From contig NC_088201.1 of assembly GCF_037126465.1 (NCBI RefSeq), forward strand, positions 25,962,550 through 26,026,549: a DNA stretch of 64,000 bases. The letters are read 5' to 3'. The position numbers and the translations under genes were made by a program. The number at the start of each line of letters is the position of its first letter. Position 1 is the first letter of the stretch. Source of the DNA: Ornithodoros turicata (lineage: Eukaryota > Arthropoda > Arachnida > Ixodida > Argasidae). This document shows, piece after piece, positions 22,641 to 33,845 of this stretch. A model generated the notes under the pieces. It worked only from the letters and a program-made list of their open reading frames with translations. It was not told the DNA's origin and made no database searches.

Positions 22641-23599
22641 AACTTATTATACCTTTATTTTATACTTGAGGTTACCTTTATTTTAAATTCCTATCCATTA
22701 TTAGACCAGAAGAAGAGGAGACTCTGTTCGAAATATCGACGTCCCTCGTTCTGAGGCTCTTCTCTCATTATTATTATCACCTCATTATTATAGGCTTGCT
22801 GTCGCAGATAACATGCACAAATCAAAACGGAATATGACAACGTTATGCTTCTTCTTCCCTCCTCTCTCTCTTTTTTTTTTTGTCGTTCGTATGTAGTAGT
22901 ATAAGATAGTGTCGAAGGAAATGCACGGTGAATTAGCCGCACGCCAGTTGTATGGTCTACCACACACGACAGACACTTGCGACCCCCGCGTTGACCCCAC
23001 GACCCAACGCGGTCGCTCACGATGGACAGATATATTAAAAATTTATTCTTTCGCCTATTCGGCTATTTTTCCTTTGTATATGTACATGCTGGCTTGCACT
23101 GCGGCCTCCACAGGTGGCGCATTCGCCGTGGAACACTGATGTCTCGCGGAGACACACTGTTAGCGCCGACCCAAGATCGTGTCACTTCCTCAGGCCTCCA
23201 CAGCTGTAGCTCCTGCAACGGTAATGGCGAGGAGGAGTGTAAGAGTGGAGGGTGCATGGGGTAGTTGGTTCGCACGCCGCTCTCAATAGATCGCGCTGAC
23301 GCTCAAAACCACGTGTTAAACCACAGGTGGCCAAGCTACCGCCCGCTCCAAAGGGAAAAGCCACAGTATCCATCCATCCATCTATCCACGTGATCCTCCC
23401 GCTGCTCATTTCGCTATCCTCCCCCCCTCCCTTCTCTCTCGTTATTCCTCTCTCACTACTTCTCCCGCTCATAGTTTCACCAGCCTCCGCGGGCGCGCGC
23501 GCCGTGTCTTTGCGGTTTCACATGCGTAATGAAATTCAAGAAACCTGCTGAAACATTTGGAGGTGCACAAGACTGTTATATTCACAAGTAGGCATGTTT

Positions 23600-23790
23600 G
23601 ACAGAACAACAATGAAACAGCTAATTATACACTGCTGAGAACAGATAAAATTTATGCATTTGACTAGCAGGTACATGACAAGCATGACAAAGCAACAGTG
23701 GAACAGCTTTGTTATACACTGTTGAGAAAAGATAAAATCTATGCACTGACAAGTAACACCAGATGTGCAGATATAAGCCTGTGCCTGAAC
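23600..23790. repeat. Diverged tandem duplication of about 95 bp
   Basis: Two imperfect copies share AACAATGAAACAGCT / AACAGTGGAACAGCT and GAGAACAGATAAAAT / GAGAAAAGATAAAAT. No gene is recognised around them (23550-24160). Confidence 0.6.
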
Positions 23791-24163
23791 ACAGAGGTAA
23801 AAAACAAAAGAACAAAATAAGTGCCAAGAAGATGTAAATAGTGAACTGATATAGCGGTTATCACAGATGCCTGGACTAAAGCACTGAATGACATACTGAA
23901 ATAAACTTGCCAGCAAGGAATATAATATAGGTGTATACACATTTGCTTACAACTTGCTCAATCATTCTCAGAAACAACTGCTTGCAAGTATCCCTGAGAA
24001 AAAGAATAAAAAACGGTATAAAAGTAGTCTTTACACTGCTGCAAGACTGTGGCCCATAACATGTACGAAGGAAGACATTGAGAATCAGGCAATTATCACA
24101 GATCACCAGACTAGGAAGCTGAGGAAAAAAATTGAAAATGTGAATACGGCAACATAATTATAC

Positions 24164-24720
24164 AGGGGGTTTCTTTTTATCTGCAATAAATTTTCATAAA
24201 AGGGGGAGTTGCCTTAGGACACTTTTACTCTTGTCATTGGATTACTCGACGTACGAGGCTGCTACTAGGAAACCGTATTTTTTCTCAATTAGAGGACTAA
24301 TTAACGAAGATATTTTAATCAACTTTTTAATTATTGACTTTAGGGAGCACATTGCAATTGCGATATTAAGGCCTGATGTCCGCATGATGTGCTCGAGGCA
24401 CTGATGAAGCACAAAAGTAATCACAGTGCGCGCTACAGACCTAAGTATTTTACTTTCATCATCTGCTGTGTACAGCAAGTAATTTGCAAAGGAGCGACAG
24501 TGACGTCGATATACCCCGCAAGCCGACGTACTGGCTTCACACACCTGCGCGCCAACATGCAAAGAATGCACAGATGTATACTTGAAAATATTTTTTAAAG
24601 GAGGAATCATGTAATCTACACCGTACGACCCTACGCAACAACTCCCTGCCCACACCTGCTCGCCGACATGCAAAAAATAGACATACGCAGTTGTTACACT
24701 CAAAAATATTTCATCCTGCT
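24164..24720. repeat. Unclassified repeat with internal duplication
   Basis: It starts CAGGGGGTTTC after TA, resembling the left end of TA-flanked elements. It contains two related segments around CACACCTGCGCGCCAACATGC and CACACCTGCTCGCCGACATGC. The right end was not identified. An open frame of 153 codons on the - strand repeats the same peptide motif twice and is considered a by-product of the duplication. Confidence 0.4.
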
Positions 24721-25169
24721 GATCAATTGCAGTTGAATTTATATCATCCTGATGGATGATTGAAATTCAACCAACTCATCTCACATACGTATGCAAGGAT
24801 CCTTTTCAACCAGCACAGAGTACTGACAGGTGTAACAAAATTTATTAACATGTTGGAACAAGTAATACTAATCATAGCTAGCAATAATTATTATGCGTGA
24901 CATATAAGTTTCACTACAGATTTGCAATTGAAGTCGGACGAACAGAATGAAAGCGAGCAATTTCAAAGCCTATGAAATCATCATTCTTACTACAAATTTC
25001 CGATCGAAATCAGAGGGGTAGAATATAGTATGCAGCTCCCAACAGCAGCAGACATACCTGCGGTCCAAGCTGTGCTTGCCCATGAACCCCTCCTATGCAA
25101 AGGCCCATCCCCTTCTACGTACAATGAATAACGGTCGCCGTCGCATTACACTAGCCCGCTACCAGACAG

Positions 25170-28100
25170 CCACGATCTTTCAATGGAATTCACGCAGATT
25201 GCCCTCGAAATTAGAGAGTTTTAGGAAACCATTGATAACGTGGCTTGCGTCGAACCGTATCAACCGGAACCAATCAGTGGACAAGATTCTGAGTCACACG
25301 CGACTGTGATTGGCTCCGATAGGAACGATAACCTTACCAACGGTGTGCTAAAACTCACTATTATCTGACTGTCGCCAGTTCGTGCGGCGCCGTAAATTCC
25401 TGGTTCTGTGCATTTCAGAGTGTGGCATTAGGGCAGACTTTCGTCTCTCAAACTACCTCACCGTTGTGTCTGAGCCTGGTGCACGGACTAGTCGTGGCGC
25501 GATTTTTGTCCGGGCCGACCTTTCAGTGATCCAACGTGATCTGCAGATGGATGAGGTCGGGGACTACGTCTGCTGCTCGGTTCGTGTTGGTTCACTTGAC
25601 CTCGCCATCGTCTCTCTATATATCCCACCAGCAGTCAGATACAATGTGGCCGAGTTGGGATCACTTATTAATGGCCTCCCTACACCTTTCGTGCTCTGCG
25701 GGGATTTTAATGCACACAAATGACACAATGCTGTCTGGGGCAGCACGCGTACGGACACACGCGGCCATCGGCTTGCAGACCTTTTTGCGGACAGAAACCT
25801 CTGCGTGTTAAACGACGGCTCGCCAACCTTCATCCATTCAACCTACCTTTCCTCCTGTCTCGACCTCACCGTCGCGTCGGCGTCCCTAGCCCACCGGCTC
25901 CGCTGGTGTGTCGATGCGGACACTCTTGGCAGCGATCACTCGCCTGTCCTAGTTGGCATCCCACGAACCCGCCGGTCGCCTATCTCACACTCCGTCAAGC
26001 GGACCGATTGGCATCACTTCGCAGGGGCCGTCGAGTCAATCCTTTCAAGTGGTGTATATGGCAATGCTCGGGACTTCTGCCACATTGTATCCAGCGCAAC
26101 CCGAGCAGCTACCGTGTTCCACTTCAATTCTCAGCCGTTGATGCAGCATGCGGCTCCGAGCCCTCGACGACGTGCCGAACGGCGGGCACGACGCACTCTC
26201 CAGCCCCAAGACCGGCAGGCCACAAAACGCATACAAAGAGCTATACAGCGTCGTCTGCAGAAGCTCACACGGGACCGCTGGCGTCGATTTACGTCGTCCC
26301 TTTCGCCCCGTACCCCCCTGTCTCGGATCTGGGGCGTGCTTAAGGGACTCTCGACTCCTGTAATACAACGTCACCCGTTCCGCTCCCTCTCTTTGGCCAT
26401 GTCGTGCACGGAACTGCAAATTGCAGAGGACTTCCGTGCACGCCTCACAGCTTTGCCTGCGCCAAGCCAAGCTGTTTCTGACGTAGTGCAATGTACGAGC
26501 AACGCAGCCCCAGACCTGCCTTTTACTCTCATGGAGCTGAATGCTGCACTAGGTGCATCCCCACAGCATACCTCACCAGGAGCGGACCAGATCTCGTACT
26601 TGTACTTCAGCATCTTCCCTATGCGGGGCGACTATGTCTCCTACGCATATTCAGCTGGCGGCAAGGGCGATTTCCCGAGGAATGGAAAGCCGCAATGGTA
26701 GTTCCCCTGCTCAAACCCGGCCAATCTCCTCCCCACCTGGACTCCTTCCGCCCGATAGCCCTTACCAGCTGTGTGGGGAAGACCCTGGAACGAATGGTCT
26801 TCAACAGGCTCAGCTGGTACCTAGAGAGTACCGGTTTTTTCCCGGCCACAATGATGGGGTTTCACCCAGGCCGGTCATCACTTGATAGTGTCCTTACCCT
26901 CGCCAGTGAAGTGCAACAGGCTCGTGCGGATGGCTTCCTGTCCGCCGCTGTTTTCCTAGACGTTAAGAAGGCGTATGACAATGTGCAACATAATGCAATT
27001 TTGGTAACGCTCCAAGGTGCCAAAGTAGGAGCTCTCTTCCCGCCATGGCTCCGAGACTTCCTCACAGACCGTTCTCTTTTTGTACGCACTACGGAGGGGG
27101 ATACTGCTTCTCAGCACGTCCAACGAGATGTCCCACAGGGTGGCGTACTCAGGCCCCTATTGTTTAATATCGTCATGGCCTCCCTTTCAGCACAGCTGCC
27201 AAAACACATTCACGTTACACTCTATATGCGGACGATATTTTTATTTGGACATCTGCCCTTCGTCATGATGCGATCCAACGTCATCTGCAAGGCTCCTTGG
27301 ACACAATATGTCATTATCTCGCCGACCGAGGCCTAACGATCTCACCTGCCAAGACTCTAGCCATTAATGGCTATAGGTATGGAAAAGGTATACCTTTTCA
27401 CGGAAGTCATTTCACAATTACCCACTATCCCTTGTTGGATCGCCCATCACATTTGTCTCAACCTGGCGTTACTTGGGTTTCACCGTTGACCGTGGCTTGA
27501 CATGGTCTCCTCACGTGAAGACACTTGTTGCCAAAGCTTCAAGCCTGGTGAACGTCCTTAAGCGTGTCGCAGGTGCGTCCTGGGGCCCCTCCTGCCATGA
27601 CCTCCACTGAGTCCATACGGCTCCTCTCTTGGGCACGCTACGGTATAGCCTCCCTATCCTCCATGGAATCAGCCCCACCCAAGACCGAGAGCTTCTCAAC
27701 CTTCAAGCCCGCAGACTCCGTGTCTGCCTAGGGGTCCCTCGGACAACGGAGACCTACTCCGTCCTCGCAGAAGCTAGAGAACACCCTATTCCTACTCTAC
27801 GGGACTCAACCACCCTGCGCGTATACGCCCGCTGTCTGACCCACCCTTCCCATCCCTTTTGTCAGATTGCAGAAAGCTGCCCTGCTTCCGCCATCGGTAC
27901 TGCCATTGCCCGCCTAAGGGATTATCTCCCGCCCACGACATCTACTCCCTCCTTTGCGCCAGCTATGTGGACCGAACGTCCCGTCATTCAACCTGCAATC
28001 CCGGACATTCCTCGAAAACACGAAGCTCCTCCAGTAGTAGCCCATCAGCTCTCCTTGGCACATATCATCTCTACCAACCCTTGCTGTCGTCAAATCTTCA

Positions 28101-28580
28101 CAGATGCGTCTGTGATGCGTGACACATCAGGGGCAGCATTTCACGTCACAGATACGGACCACGAACAAGCCTACACGTTGCCCTATCCTGTGTCCTCTAC
28201 TGAGGCGGAACTGTATGCCATCCTCGCAGCCCTAGAATACATTGCTGGCCTGCCAAGACTTCTTTATTACGTGTCGCTGCACTCGTCACGAGGAATCGCT
28301 CCTTCACCGTCTCCGCCTAAACGTCGCCCGCACACCATTGCAACTGTTCAAAATGGGTCAATCTAGCACTCCCCTCTGCACTAGCTGTGGCGTGGTGGGT
28401 GATATTCCTACACTGCCGGCAACACCTTCTGCACTGTAACGCCCTCGGTCGTCGTCTATCCCAACTTGGCTACGGCACTATGACACTGGCTACCTTACTA
28501 GGTCCCGTTCGTCAGTCGACCCAGTGGGCAGTCACCACTGCAATCCTCGGCTTTCTCGACGCGTCGAACCTTGTCAACGC
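25170..28580 (+). pseudogene. LINE ORF2 (endonuclease-RT-RNase H), broken
   Basis: Endonuclease motifs include FVLCGDFNAH and DHSP-type LGSDHSPVLVG. The RT carries the fingers motif FRPIALTSCVGKTLERM and a palm segment FLDVKKAYDNVQH. RNase H shows FTDASV and STEAELYAILAALEYI. Known role: target-primed reverse transcription of the element's own RNA. Breaks: a MITE at 25213-25362, an in-frame TGA at 25721-25723, a frame change near 26630, a two-base insertion inside the YADD catalytic motif at about 27223-27226, another frame change near 27470, a TGA at 27608-27610, and a deletion that removes the C-terminal half of RNase H near 28255. It cannot make an active enzyme. Confidence 0.88.
25213..25362. 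mobile_element. Short MITE, copy 2, inside the LINE endonuclease
   Basis: Bounded by AGAGAGTTTTAG and CTAAAACTCACT, it is the reverse-oriented relative of 12684-12829. LINE coding sequence is continuous in sense on both sides: QWNSRRLPSKL before and RRKFLVLCISECG after. ATTA occurs just outside or at each end and may be the target duplication. Confidence 0.8.
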
Positions 28581-28797
28581 CTTGTGATTGTGTGACCGTG
28601 TGTGTGACTTTTCAGCTTTAGTTTTGTGTTCTTCCTTTTCCTTTCTTTTCTTCTTCGTCTTCTCCTTTTCTTTCCTTCCTTTCCTTTCATTTTCTTTCTC
28701 CTTTTCGCCTTTTTCTTCTCCTTTTCCTTTTTTTTTGAATAGCAAGCCGACCTCCGTCTGGCTGACCTTTCCTTTCTTTTTCTTAATAAACATATCC

Positions 28798-29934
28798 CCC
28801 CCCCCCCCCTCTATGACCAAAGATATTGTTTGCCTCCTTGCCCGACCATAAACTGTCGCCCTGTCGACAATTAGACACGAACAAAGCGGTGTCGTGTTTA
28901 CGACTGCTGCGCCCGAAAGCTGCTATAGAAGTCTTCCGTTTTGGCACAGAAATATTCTGAAAGCAAGAACTTAGTGATATGTGGTTGCAACAATGAGAAT
29001 CTTTCACTTTCTACACAAAACGTTTTATTCAGTATAGAGTTGTCGATATATCGTTGTTTCCTGGAAATGTTTTATAAACTGCAAGAGTGTGACTCACTGA
29101 TAAAGCTATGTTTTTTAATGACTAGTTTTCATATAAGATTTTACGACATGATGTTTGTTGGCTTGATGAAAACGTAGTATAGAAAATCACCTTAGCGTAA
29201 GAAAATCGGTTCCCTATGTACGAAAAATGCTTTTATGGTCACTTGGTTAGGAGAAATGAGTGATGAAGCACCAAGTTTAGCACTAATTTCTCTGGTAATT
29301 TGCATCGAATTCCTGAACCTTTATTGTCCTTTCAGATTATAGTGTACAATTTACAATGAAAAAAGAGCCTACATTTTTTTTTTTTTTTTTGCAGACACCT
29401 CACAGCATCTGAAACAGGTGAAATTGCCGTGATATTGTGCGGCTAGTGTAGAAATATTTCGCTTCGAGGGGGGGGGGGGGGGGGGGGGTCATCTGGATCA
29501 CGCACCTATCTTGTGGCTAACTAACCACGCATTTCCCACGCCACTACCTTAAACTACTATATGTGCTACAGTTCATGATATATATGCTTTACGAAAACTT
29601 TCAATAGTGTTCTAGTTAAGCTCTAGAAAAGCGCATACGATGCCGAGCATGGGAGAAACACCGTGTACGCTTTACTAAAGTTTGTTGAACTCGCCATTGT
29701 CGAGAAAGTGGCGTACTGTTGTATTTTTGCTTCGCCCTGAACACGGGCCCTGAGGGCCCCTAGTGTGCTTCAAAACTCATTCGCAGCAGCACAGCGAGCG
29801 CGTGCTCAATGCCAAGGCTATTGAGAATGAATCTTGAAGGGCATTATTGTCGAGGGATCCCTCAGGGCGGAGCCAGAATACGACGGGTACTCGATCGTCT
29901 ACATAGTGCCATAGTGAAATACGTGCTCATGCAG
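28798..29934. other. Intron 2 sequence, no gene recognised
   Basis: AT-rich sequence with homopolymer runs: poly-C at 28797-28810, poly-T near 29372-29390, poly-G at 29467-29488. No transposon ends were recognised. Confidence 0.5.
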
Positions 29935-30054
29935 GTGGAGATGTTGAAAACCGCAAAGGCTGGGGTTCCCTCAGCATTTATGGAACTTATTTCGATGATG
30001 AACCATTTCTTCTCAACCATGCCGAGCCGGGAATCGTGAGCTCCGCAAACGCTG
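29935..30054 (+). CDS. Secreted cyclophilin-like protein, exon 3
   Basis: A 120-bp exon completing codon 97 and encoding residues 98-136 plus the first base of codon 137. It follows the acceptor GCTCATGCAG and ends at a GTATGT donor, both in phase 1, matching exons 2 and 4. The product has the family pattern SIYGTYFDDEPFLLNHAEPG and SSANAG. These correspond to the loop and strand carrying Ala101-Asn102 of cyclophilin A, kept here as Ala134-Asn135. The usual GDGTGG turn before SIYG is replaced by NRKGWGSL, a clear divergence. Confidence 0.88.
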
Positions 30055-32113
30055 GTATGTTACTCTCTTTTTCCTCGTTGTTATCATTTCAGGTCTTCAG
30101 CACACGTATTAAACCTCGCACCGTATTTTTAAATCAGTTACATTCGCGACCTCTCAATGACGCAGTTGCTTGGTCCCTAGCTGATGAAATTGAGCTCACC
30201 AACACACTGCCCTAAAACATTGCTCACCTTTCTGAATGAATTCGGTCCTCGCTATGTTGCTCACCATTTAGTTGTTCAACAAATTACCACGAAAGGGCAG
30301 TAATCAACCTCCCAACGTTTAGCGCGCGCCCCCGTTTGTTTTCTTTCTTGTGCATCCCGTACAGCTTGAGACACATGTCGGCAGACAAAACATAGAGCTG
30401 TTACAACGCAACAAGGACCCCCCCCCCCCCCCCCCCACCCTCCGCGCCCTCACGATGAAGCACTCAAATCACAGTCATTCAAATAAAGTGTGGTTAAACG
30501 TCTTAAACCATTTCCATAACCTCTAGAGGTCACTCATATAGTATGTATCTGTGTCTATTATATCATGACGGGGTTTAGAGGAAGAGTGAAAACGTAAATA
30601 CGAGATAACGACACACAGGATTTGGACAAAATAAGAGCAACACGAGATGCGCCTTCACAGCGACGTAATGTATAAGAAAGACTGCAGGAACAGTGCCTAA
30701 AACAGTGCCCACCTAAAGAAACAAGTATATAATAAAACAAATAAATAGCAAAATTGTCCGACCTCCGAAGAATGCGTATTGTTGGCAATCGTTTAAGCGA
30801 AGTAGATTTAACTAAAACTGTGCGAGTTTGGTTGTTTGAGGAGAAAAGAAAACAGTGACTCTTCGAAGGAATAATCTTGCTGAAACCTTGCTTTGAGAAA
30901 ATCCAAATTTTCCGCAACAAGAGCCGAGCCCGTAGTGATACACCTTTATCCAAAACTAGCTCATGGTTTTGACGTTAGAACAGCTTTTATTCCTAGCGAA
31001 CATTATGTTTGGGGGGTATAGCCCCAAGAAGCACACATGGAATAGTGCCTTGGCCTGCGCTAATTCTTAATCTCTATATGGTCCTATCACGGTCCATTGA
31101 TACCACGGTCCAAAGGACCGTGGTCCTATCATACCGGTCGTCTGTTGCGTGTGGAACTGACCAGTTTATGCTATTTCTTTTGGCCGACAATAGGTCTGCG
31201 GAAGGGATATATAGGGGGCGACTTTTTCGGGTTAAACCCGATTCTGCCCGATCCTCCCGAACTGACCTCCGACCCCGATTACACCCGATTTCTCCCCGAA
31301 TTCCATTCACTATGAAATCCTCAAGTGACGTTTCCAGTGAAGACGAACAAAGGTCGCCACGTGTAAGACATGTATAAGAATGGGTCACTTACGATCCCAG
31401 AAATACACCCATGTGTGTGAGCATTGCCCATGCCTTCAGGAATTAGCGCTGGCAGGTCACCCACAAAAGAAAAAAAAAGAAAAGGCGTGTTTTATGCACG
31501 CTACCATGTCATGCCACAATCATGGGTGATAAAAAAAGGAGGGGGGAGGACTTAATAGACAAGAGGAGAAACAAAAACACCCGATAACACCTGAAGGCAC
31601 AGTTATCGCCCGATTTCTCCCCGGACGACAGATTTCAAAATAGCGCCCGATCCCCCCCCTCCTCGCCCCCGAATCTGAGAAAGGCATTTAACCCGAAAAA
31701 GTCACTCTCTAGATGCAACCTTTGATGTCATCTTCCAATATTCCTCCCATACAAGACCATGAACATGCGCTTCAACATTTCCATTGGCCTACTACGTTGT
31801 TGTTGCTATCGAATATCGAACTATCGAATCACTTTGGGAAGTCTTTCTGTATTGAAACTTTTCTCGAAGCCTAACATGAAGGGGAGATCAGGGGGGATCA
31901 AGGGGAGGTCACCATCTTTATGAAGAAATTGCGTCATTTCGCACCAGTCTTCATTATTTTGTCCAACCTCTGTGTATTTAACAAAGAGACACCACGCCTC
32001 ATTTAATTTTGTTTGTTTGTTTCTATGCTAATTTTATTTCGCACAGAAGTATATGCTTAGTCCAATGCCTTCATTTTAAATTAGTGTCGCTAGCCTACAC
32101 GCGATGTGCTCTA
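30055..32113. other. Intron 3 sequence
   Basis: Apart from the MITE-like segment at 31211-31712, a poly-C run at 30419-30436 and AT-rich stretches, nothing could be identified. Confidence 0.5.
31211..31712. mobile_element. MITE-like element with CCCGAAAAAGTC termini
   Basis: Inverted ends GGCGACTTTTTCGGGTTAAA and TTTAACCCGAAAAAGTCACT enclose about 500 bp rich in CCCGATTTCTCCCC. The outermost bases ATATAGGGGG and CTCTAGATG are imperfectly paired, so exact limits are uncertain. No coding frame. Confidence 0.65.
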
Positions 32114-32368
32114 CACCCTTAAAACAGAACTTCACCGCATAGCACGCAGCTATAGCCTACCATCATCCCGAATGGCAACGCTCCCATTCATCTCTCCCCT
32201 GATGTGTTGAAAACGGGAGGCGTACGCCCTTTCGTGACACTTATGTGGTTATGTTATTTGTCATCAAAAGGCGTACACTTCACACTTTCCACAATAATGC
32301 GTGATAAAGGTATCGCTCTATGCAATGGTTGGCCTTCAGCGTGTGGTGAAGTTCAATTTTAAAGAGTG
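32114..32368. mobile_element. MITE, CACTCTTA termini, GGCGTACGCC subfamily, copy 1
   Basis: Ends CACCCTTAAAACAGAACTTCACC and GGTGAAGTTCAATTTTAAAGAGTG are flanked by TA (32112-32113, 32369-32370). The centre contains GGAGGCGTACGCC. Right-arm sequence is more diverged than the left. Lies in intron 3, about 450 bp before exon 4. Confidence 0.8.
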
Positions 32369-32813
32369 TACAGTTTAAACATGCTAACCAATCTCTGCAG
32401 TGTGACGCGTTGGAAATTGGACTTCTGCAAATGAATTCCGTCGTCAAATTCTAAATACTGGATATTTATTTGTGCGATTATTTATATGGTTTATTTAATC
32501 CACAAATAACGCAAAATTTCCAGATTCGCATTCACGTCTGAAACGGAAAGCTATTCAGAACGCACCGCTTGGTTATGTACGTTTAACAGGTCAAAATTGT
32601 TGATGAGCACAAGGGACAAGGTCAATAGCTGCTTGCACGAAGGCGGTAGAAGTCGACTGGGCTAAAAAAGTGTCTCGTCTCTGCCCGCGAACCAGCATAT
32701 GTGGACTTCATGTGGAGTGGGAGAGCAGCATATTACGGGCATTTTATGTGCCCACGTTTTGGTGGCGACTTCCTTGAATGTTGTGAAATAAGTTGCTCTC
32801 TTTTTTCTTTAAG

Positions 32814-33019
32814 GGAAAGATACAAATGGCGCCCAGTTCATCATTACGACTGAACCAGCGCCTTGGTTGGATGGACAAAACTTGGCGTTCGGGAATGTCT
32901 CTAGAGCATCAATGACAGTTATTAAGAAAATCCAGCAGGTTCAAGTGGGACCGACTAAGAGACCACTCACGCCTGTCGTGATTACGAATTGCACTGTGAA
33001 AGTATTGGAGGAACTGTAA
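32814..33019 (+). CDS. Secreted cyclophilin-like protein, last coding exon
   Basis: Residues 137 (two bases) to 204 and a TAA stop, after the acceptor TTTCTTTAAG. The product continues the fold: KDTNGAQFIITTEPAPWLDG, then VVITNC and a C-terminal strand ending VLEEL. Trp154 (Trp121 of cyclophilin A) and Gln144 (Gln111) are kept. The phenylalanine at position 113 of cyclophilin A is Ile146 and His126 is Asn159. These are pocket residues, so isomerase activity may be weak or lost. Asn164-Val-Ser and Asn195-Cys-Thr are further glycosylation sequons. The TAA overlaps a perfect donor-like GTAAGT, so a longer spliced C-terminus cannot be excluded. There is no ER-retention motif at this end. Confidence 0.88.
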
Positions 33020-33175
33020 GTTACATCGGAAATTTTATCGAATAATTTTTGTCGACAAATAAGACTGTGCATTTTGCATCTCCCTATAGTTAATATTCGT
33101 AGATACAGGCCTCCTATTGGTCCAGTATGTGTGACAGCTACACTGCTAGCACCACAAGCACGGGCACAAGCTCAC

Positions 33176-33185
33176 AATAAATAAA
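33176..33185 (+). terminator. Polyadenylation signal AATAAATAAA
   Basis: Overlapping AATAAA hexamers lie about 157 bases after the cyclophilin stop codon, a normal 3' UTR length. A T/A-rich segment follows. Confidence 0.55.
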
Positions 33186-33502
33186 TAGTTATTTGAAATC
33201 AGGTTACCAATGTCGATCCAGCAGAAAGGGAGCACTTATCAAGAGAGAAAAAGAAAAACGCTAATGGTAACTTGTTCAGTTACCCCATAGGAAGCGGGTT
33301 CCAATAGGTTGCCATTGCCGCATTCAGGACTGATCCATCGCCACAAGCGAACGTTGTGTTATTTACGAAGCACCCTTTTTCGTGCATTCAACCCCCTTCG
33401 CAGTGACGGAAATACCTGTTGTTTTATAACACTTGGAAAAGGCCTTCTTCAGCGTATTACATGCTTGTCAAACGAGTATCTCCAACTGAACGACGCAGGT
33501 AG

Positions 33503-33845
33503 ACTCTAAAAACAGAACTTCACCGCACAGCGCGTTCCTAGCCAACCATCATCCCGAGTGACAACGTTCTCTCGCATGATTTGATGAAAACGGGGGGCAT
33601 ACGCCTCTTTTTTTTTTTTCAATTATGAATTGCATAATGCCACAACAACAACGACAACCACAATAAATGATGGAGAAGCGATGGTGACATGGGATGTTTC
33701 CCCGTGGTAGCCGCAGGACCCTACTACAAAATACCACAAAAATAGCGTACACCCCCCGATTTCAACAAATCACGAAAAAGAACGATGTCATTCGGGATGG
33801 TGGATGGCTAGGAGCGTGCTATGCGGTGAAGTGCGGTTGAACCTA
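33503..33845. mobile_element. MITE, GGCGTACGCC subfamily, copy 2, with LINE-tail insertion
   Basis: Left arm GACTCTAAAAACAGAACTTCACC and right arm GCGGTGAAGTGCGGTTGAACC are imperfect complements. Inner arms CCAACCATCATCCCGAGTG and its complement near 33790 also pair. The centre is occupied by a foreign LINE tail at 33636-33727. Confidence 0.72.
33636..33727 (-). mobile_element. LINE 3' tail inserted in MITE
   Basis: CACAACAACAACGACAACCAC, then GATGACATGGG-like sequence and CCCCGTGGTA...GCAGGACCCTAC, match on the opposite strand the 3' ends at 47145-47233 and 59945-60030 and lie parallel to 37482-37575. This is a short 5'-truncated insertion of the I-type LINE family. Confidence 0.75.

Larger units (their letters stand above)
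25040..28797 (+). mobile_element. 5'-truncated I-type LINE with RNase H
   Basis: A non-LTR retrotransposon ORF2 region is read in order: endonuclease (25170-25985), reverse transcriptase (about 26690-27350), RNase H (about 28085-28255) and a C-terminal region. The 3' end has a pyrimidine-rich stretch (28620-28740) and ends shortly after AATAAA, followed by poly-C. ORF1 is absent, so the copy is 5'-truncated or rearranged. The presence of RNase H points to the I group of LINEs. Related C-terminal and tail fragments occur at least seven more times in the window. Confidence 0.88.

Noticed and set aside
24242..24703. 153-codon frame on the - strand with a repeated peptide motif
   Set aside because: The repetition follows an internal DNA duplication in a repeat; no known domain.
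25720..26343. 207-codon frame overlapping the LINE
   Set aside because: Out-of-frame shadow of the endonuclease; the true reading has a single TGA and continues in another frame.
28512..28820. 102-codon Lys/Glu-rich frame on the - strand
   Set aside because: It is the complement of the pyrimidine-rich 3' UTR of the LINE.
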